This document shows, one piece after another, positions 4,600 through 6,328 of a DNA stretch of 6,328 nucleotides. How positions within the stretch are numbered: position 1 is the stretch's first letter; each line of letters opens with the position of its first letter. The translations under genes were made by a program, and so were the position numbers. Below the pieces are notes generated by a model. The model saw only the letters and a program-made list of their open reading frames with translations, was not told where the DNA came from and did no database searches. Source of the stretch: Verrucomicrobiaceae bacterium (lineage in GTDB: Bacteria; Verrucomicrobiota; Verrucomicrobiia; Verrucomicrobiales; Verrucomicrobiaceae); the NCBI GenBank assembly GCA_021151605.1, contig JAGKWZ010000325.1:1-6328 (forward strand), written 5' to 3'.

Positions 4600-5916
4600 A
4601 TGTTCGATTTGCATCACAGGCATCGCACGGGGGGGCACCCGCCCTCCTCTGGCCGGTTCGGTGGCGGACACCCGTTCCGGCCATTAAGCCTGGTCTTGTT
4701 GTTGGTGGCCGGAAGCACCCAGGCGGGTGAGCCGGAGTTACTGCAACCCCTGCCTTTACACCAGGTCATCACCGTGGCTGGCGAACGCCGTGCTGAAATT
4801 GCCGCCGCCCGCGCCCGGCTTGCGGCTGCCAGGGAGCGCCCGGCGATCGTGTCGGCCCTGGAAGACCCGATGATCTCTCCGGCCATCGATCACAAGCCGG
4901 TTGATCCCATGATGGGGACTGACACCAGCATCACCATTGAGCAACGTTTTCCTCTTTCGCGGATTCTCACTCACAAGCGCCACGCAGCGGAAGCGGACGC
5001 CCGCAGGCTTGAGGCCGAGACTGACCGTACGGTGCTGTCTGTGGGTCAGGATGCTGCGGGAGCATTTCTGATGCTGGCCGAACGCCGTCAGATGCGAGGG
5101 GTGCTGATGCAGCAACAAGCCTTGGCGGTCCAGATTGTCGAGACCAGTGCCGCGCGCTATGCCTCGGGAGCCGGTACACAAGCCGATGTGCTGCGTGCCG
5201 AGACCGAGTCTGCGCGGTTGGCGGCGCGGTTGCTCGCGCTCACGGCAGAGATCCGGGGTGCCGAAATCATGTTGAATACAGCGATGGGGCGTGAGGCTGA
5301 CCTGCCGATTCCGGAATTGGCACCCTTGGCCGAGCTGGATGGGATCCGCCTGCCGAGTCTGGCCAGTGCGGCGGAACAAGCCTGGAGCCGGCGTCCCGAG
5401 TCGGCAATCAGCCAGGCCGAGATCATGCGTACCCAAGCCGAGAGCCGTGCCATGCGCTCCATGTACTTGCCGATGGCCATGGTCAGGACAGGTATGGCAG
5501 ACACTGCCGAGGCCGGGCGTGGGTACATGCTGATGGTTGGTATCAGTCTGCCTATTTGGGTTGGCAAGCTCACCTCCGGTGTTCGCGAGGCCAAGGCCAT
5601 GGAAGAAATGGCCGTGGCCGATAGCGAGGCCATGCGGCGAATGGTGAATGGTGAGGCTGGAGCAGCCTTGGAGAGTCTCCGGGGGGCGCTGGATCGCTGG
5701 CGGGGGCTGCGTGATGACGTACAGCCGCGCGCCGAACGGATGCTGGCACCGGCGTTGTCCGCTTATGCGGCGGGGAAGCTACCGCTGAGCAGTGTGCTGG
5801 AAACGGCTCAGGCGCTCCGGTCAGTGCAGGAGGAGCGGATTTCAGCCGAATATGAGGCCGGGATGGCGCTGGTTCGCGTTCATGCCGCCCTAGGGGATTT
5901 GGGGGATGCGTTGTGA
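4600..5916 (+). CDS. TolC-family outer-membrane factor of a heavy-metal RND efflux system
   Basis: This 438-residue protein should form the trimeric outer-membrane channel of a CusCBA/CzcCBA-type pump. The signal peptide has an unusually long, His- and Gly-rich head (1-28, with HHRHR at 5-9), a core LSLVLLLVAG, and a cut near QA|GE at residue 42. There is no lipobox Cys, unlike CusC, so it is probably not lipidated. Two outer-membrane efflux repeats follow. The first (about 54-235) includes ARYASGAGTQADVLRAETE at 185-203. The second (about 253-435) includes SAYAAGKLPLSSVLETAQAL at 387-406. The coiled-coil helices are rich in Ala and Glu. Met residues are frequent (PMMG, MRSMYLPMAMVRTGM), as in copper/silver proteins. 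GGAGG at 4591-4595 lies 4 bases before the ATG. The adaptor gene overlaps the end by 4 bases. Confidence 0.92.
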   Translation: MFDLHHRHRTGGHPPSSGRFGGGHPFRPLSLVLLLVAGSTQAGEPELLQPLPLHQVITVAGERRAEIAAARARLAAARERPAIVSALEDPMISPAIDHKPVDPMMGTDTSITIEQRFPLSRILTHKRHAAEADARRLEAETDRTVLSVGQDAAGAFLMLAERRQMRGVLMQQQALAVQIVETSAARYASGAGTQADVLRAETESARLAARLLALTAEIRGAEIMLNTAMGREADLPIPELAPLAELDGIRLPSLASAAEQAWSRRPESAISQAEIMRTQAESRAMRSMYLPMAMVRTGMADTAEAGRGYMLMVGISLPIWVGKLTSGVREAKAMEEMAVADSEAMRRMVNGEAGAALESLRGALDRWRGLRDDVQPRAERMLAPALSAYAAGKLPLSSVLETAQALRSVQEERISAEYEAGMALVRVHAALGDLGDAL

Positions 5917-6328
5917 AAAAATTACCTGAGACGTGGAAGGCGTTCGGTTTGGGGGCGTTGGGGTCGGCGCTGTTGATGTCCTCTCTGTTGGCGCTCCAGC
6001 AGGGACGCCATGGCTGGCCCTTTACCAGTCCGTCGCCAGCCATGCCTGCCATGCCCGGCATGGCGGGTGGCAGTCACCCATCCCCGGCTCCGGCAGCCAC
6101 CAGGACCGGGATCGCCCTCAGTGCCGGGCAGGCGCAGGCGATGGACATTCAGTCCAGCCGGGTGGAAAGGGGACTGATCGATGAGCAGGTGCGTGTTACC
6201 ACGACGGTAGTGCCCGATGAATCCCGACTGGCGCATGTCCATACCCGCATTGCCGGCTGGATCGAACGCCTGCATGTCAGTAATACCGGCGAGCGTGTTC
6301 GCCGGGGGCAACCTCTGGTTGATATCTT
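5913..6328 (+). CDS. cusB: CusB-like periplasmic adaptor of the RND pump (partial)
   Basis: The start is a GTG at 5913 that overlaps the outer-membrane factor stop (GTGA), with a G-rich GGGGG about 8 bases upstream. The frame is open to the window edge, giving 138 residues of a protein that is normally about 400 or more. Residues 8-28 form a signal or anchor segment (WKAFGLGALGSALLMSSLLA). A Pro/Met/Gly linker, SPAMPAMPGMAGG (41-53), supplies Met44, Met47 and Met50, which recall the metal-binding N-terminal methionines of CusB. The conserved adaptor core then begins: GIALSAGQAQAMDIQ, VRVTTTVVPDESRLAHVHT, and the signature GWIERLHVSNTGERVRRGQP, which matches the CusB G-W-I-E-x-L-x-V-x-x-T-G-x-x-V-x-x-G-Q-P-L block. 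The adaptor links the channel to the inner-membrane pump, whose gene should follow. Cu/Ag specificity is likely but not proven from this fragment. Confidence 0.9.
   Translation, partial: MKKLPETWKAFGLGALGSALLMSSLLALQQGRHGWPFTSPSPAMPAMPGMAGGSHPSPAPAATRTGIALSAGQAQAMDIQSSRVERGLIDEQVRVTTTVVPDESRLAHVHTRIAGWIERLHVSNTGERVRRGQPLVDI

Noticed and set aside
4756..5633. Long minus-strand open frames opposite the outer-membrane factor gene
   Set aside because: They are typical antisense shadows of a GC-rich gene, without ribosome binding sites or protein patterns, and the plus-strand frame is clearly TolC family.

Overview
The window looks like accessory DNA from a moderately GC-rich proteobacterium, most likely gamma or beta. 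A broken plasmid replication module and an insertion sequence lie on the left, and a heavy-metal (copper/silver type) resistance cluster lies on the right. The species cannot be named from the sequence. The replicon remnant suggests a plasmid, or a chromosomal island derived from one.

Left part (1-1262). The 5' end of an IS3-like transposase gene reads leftward off the window edge. The insertion sequence appears to end near 305 and cuts directly into a gene for a TrfA-type plasmid replication initiator. Only the C-terminal ~130 residues of that initiator remain (306-716). The ~545 bases after it hold no gene. They do hold origin-like structure: six tandem TCACC units, a hairpin, and four G-rich imperfect repeats spaced 23-24 bp apart that resemble iterons.

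Middle part (1263-2456). A promoter and a good ribosome binding site precede two overlapping genes: a winged-helix DNA-binding protein, and a 176-residue protein that I do not recognise. A strong terminator that works in both directions ends this unit. It can also stop transcription of the convergent ppk2 gene coming from the right.

Right part (2457-6328). Two leftward genes encode a small exported Met/His-rich peptide and a family-2 polyphosphate kinase, with a perfect 12-bp stem hairpin in the leader of the kinase gene. A 620-base divergent spacer holds a repeat cluster, a CusR/CopR-like box and a promoter. From it runs a rightward operon: a small exported protein with a repeat-rich C-terminal domain, a TolC-family outer-membrane factor, and the start of a CusB-like periplasmic adaptor that leaves the window. 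The inner-membrane RND pump gene is expected next, outside the window. A reasonable working model is metal efflux by a Cus-type tripartite pump, metal binding in the periplasm by the small peptide, and cytoplasmic polyphosphate turnover by PPK2 as a possible extra layer of metal or energy handling. The last link is inference from gene neighbourhood only.
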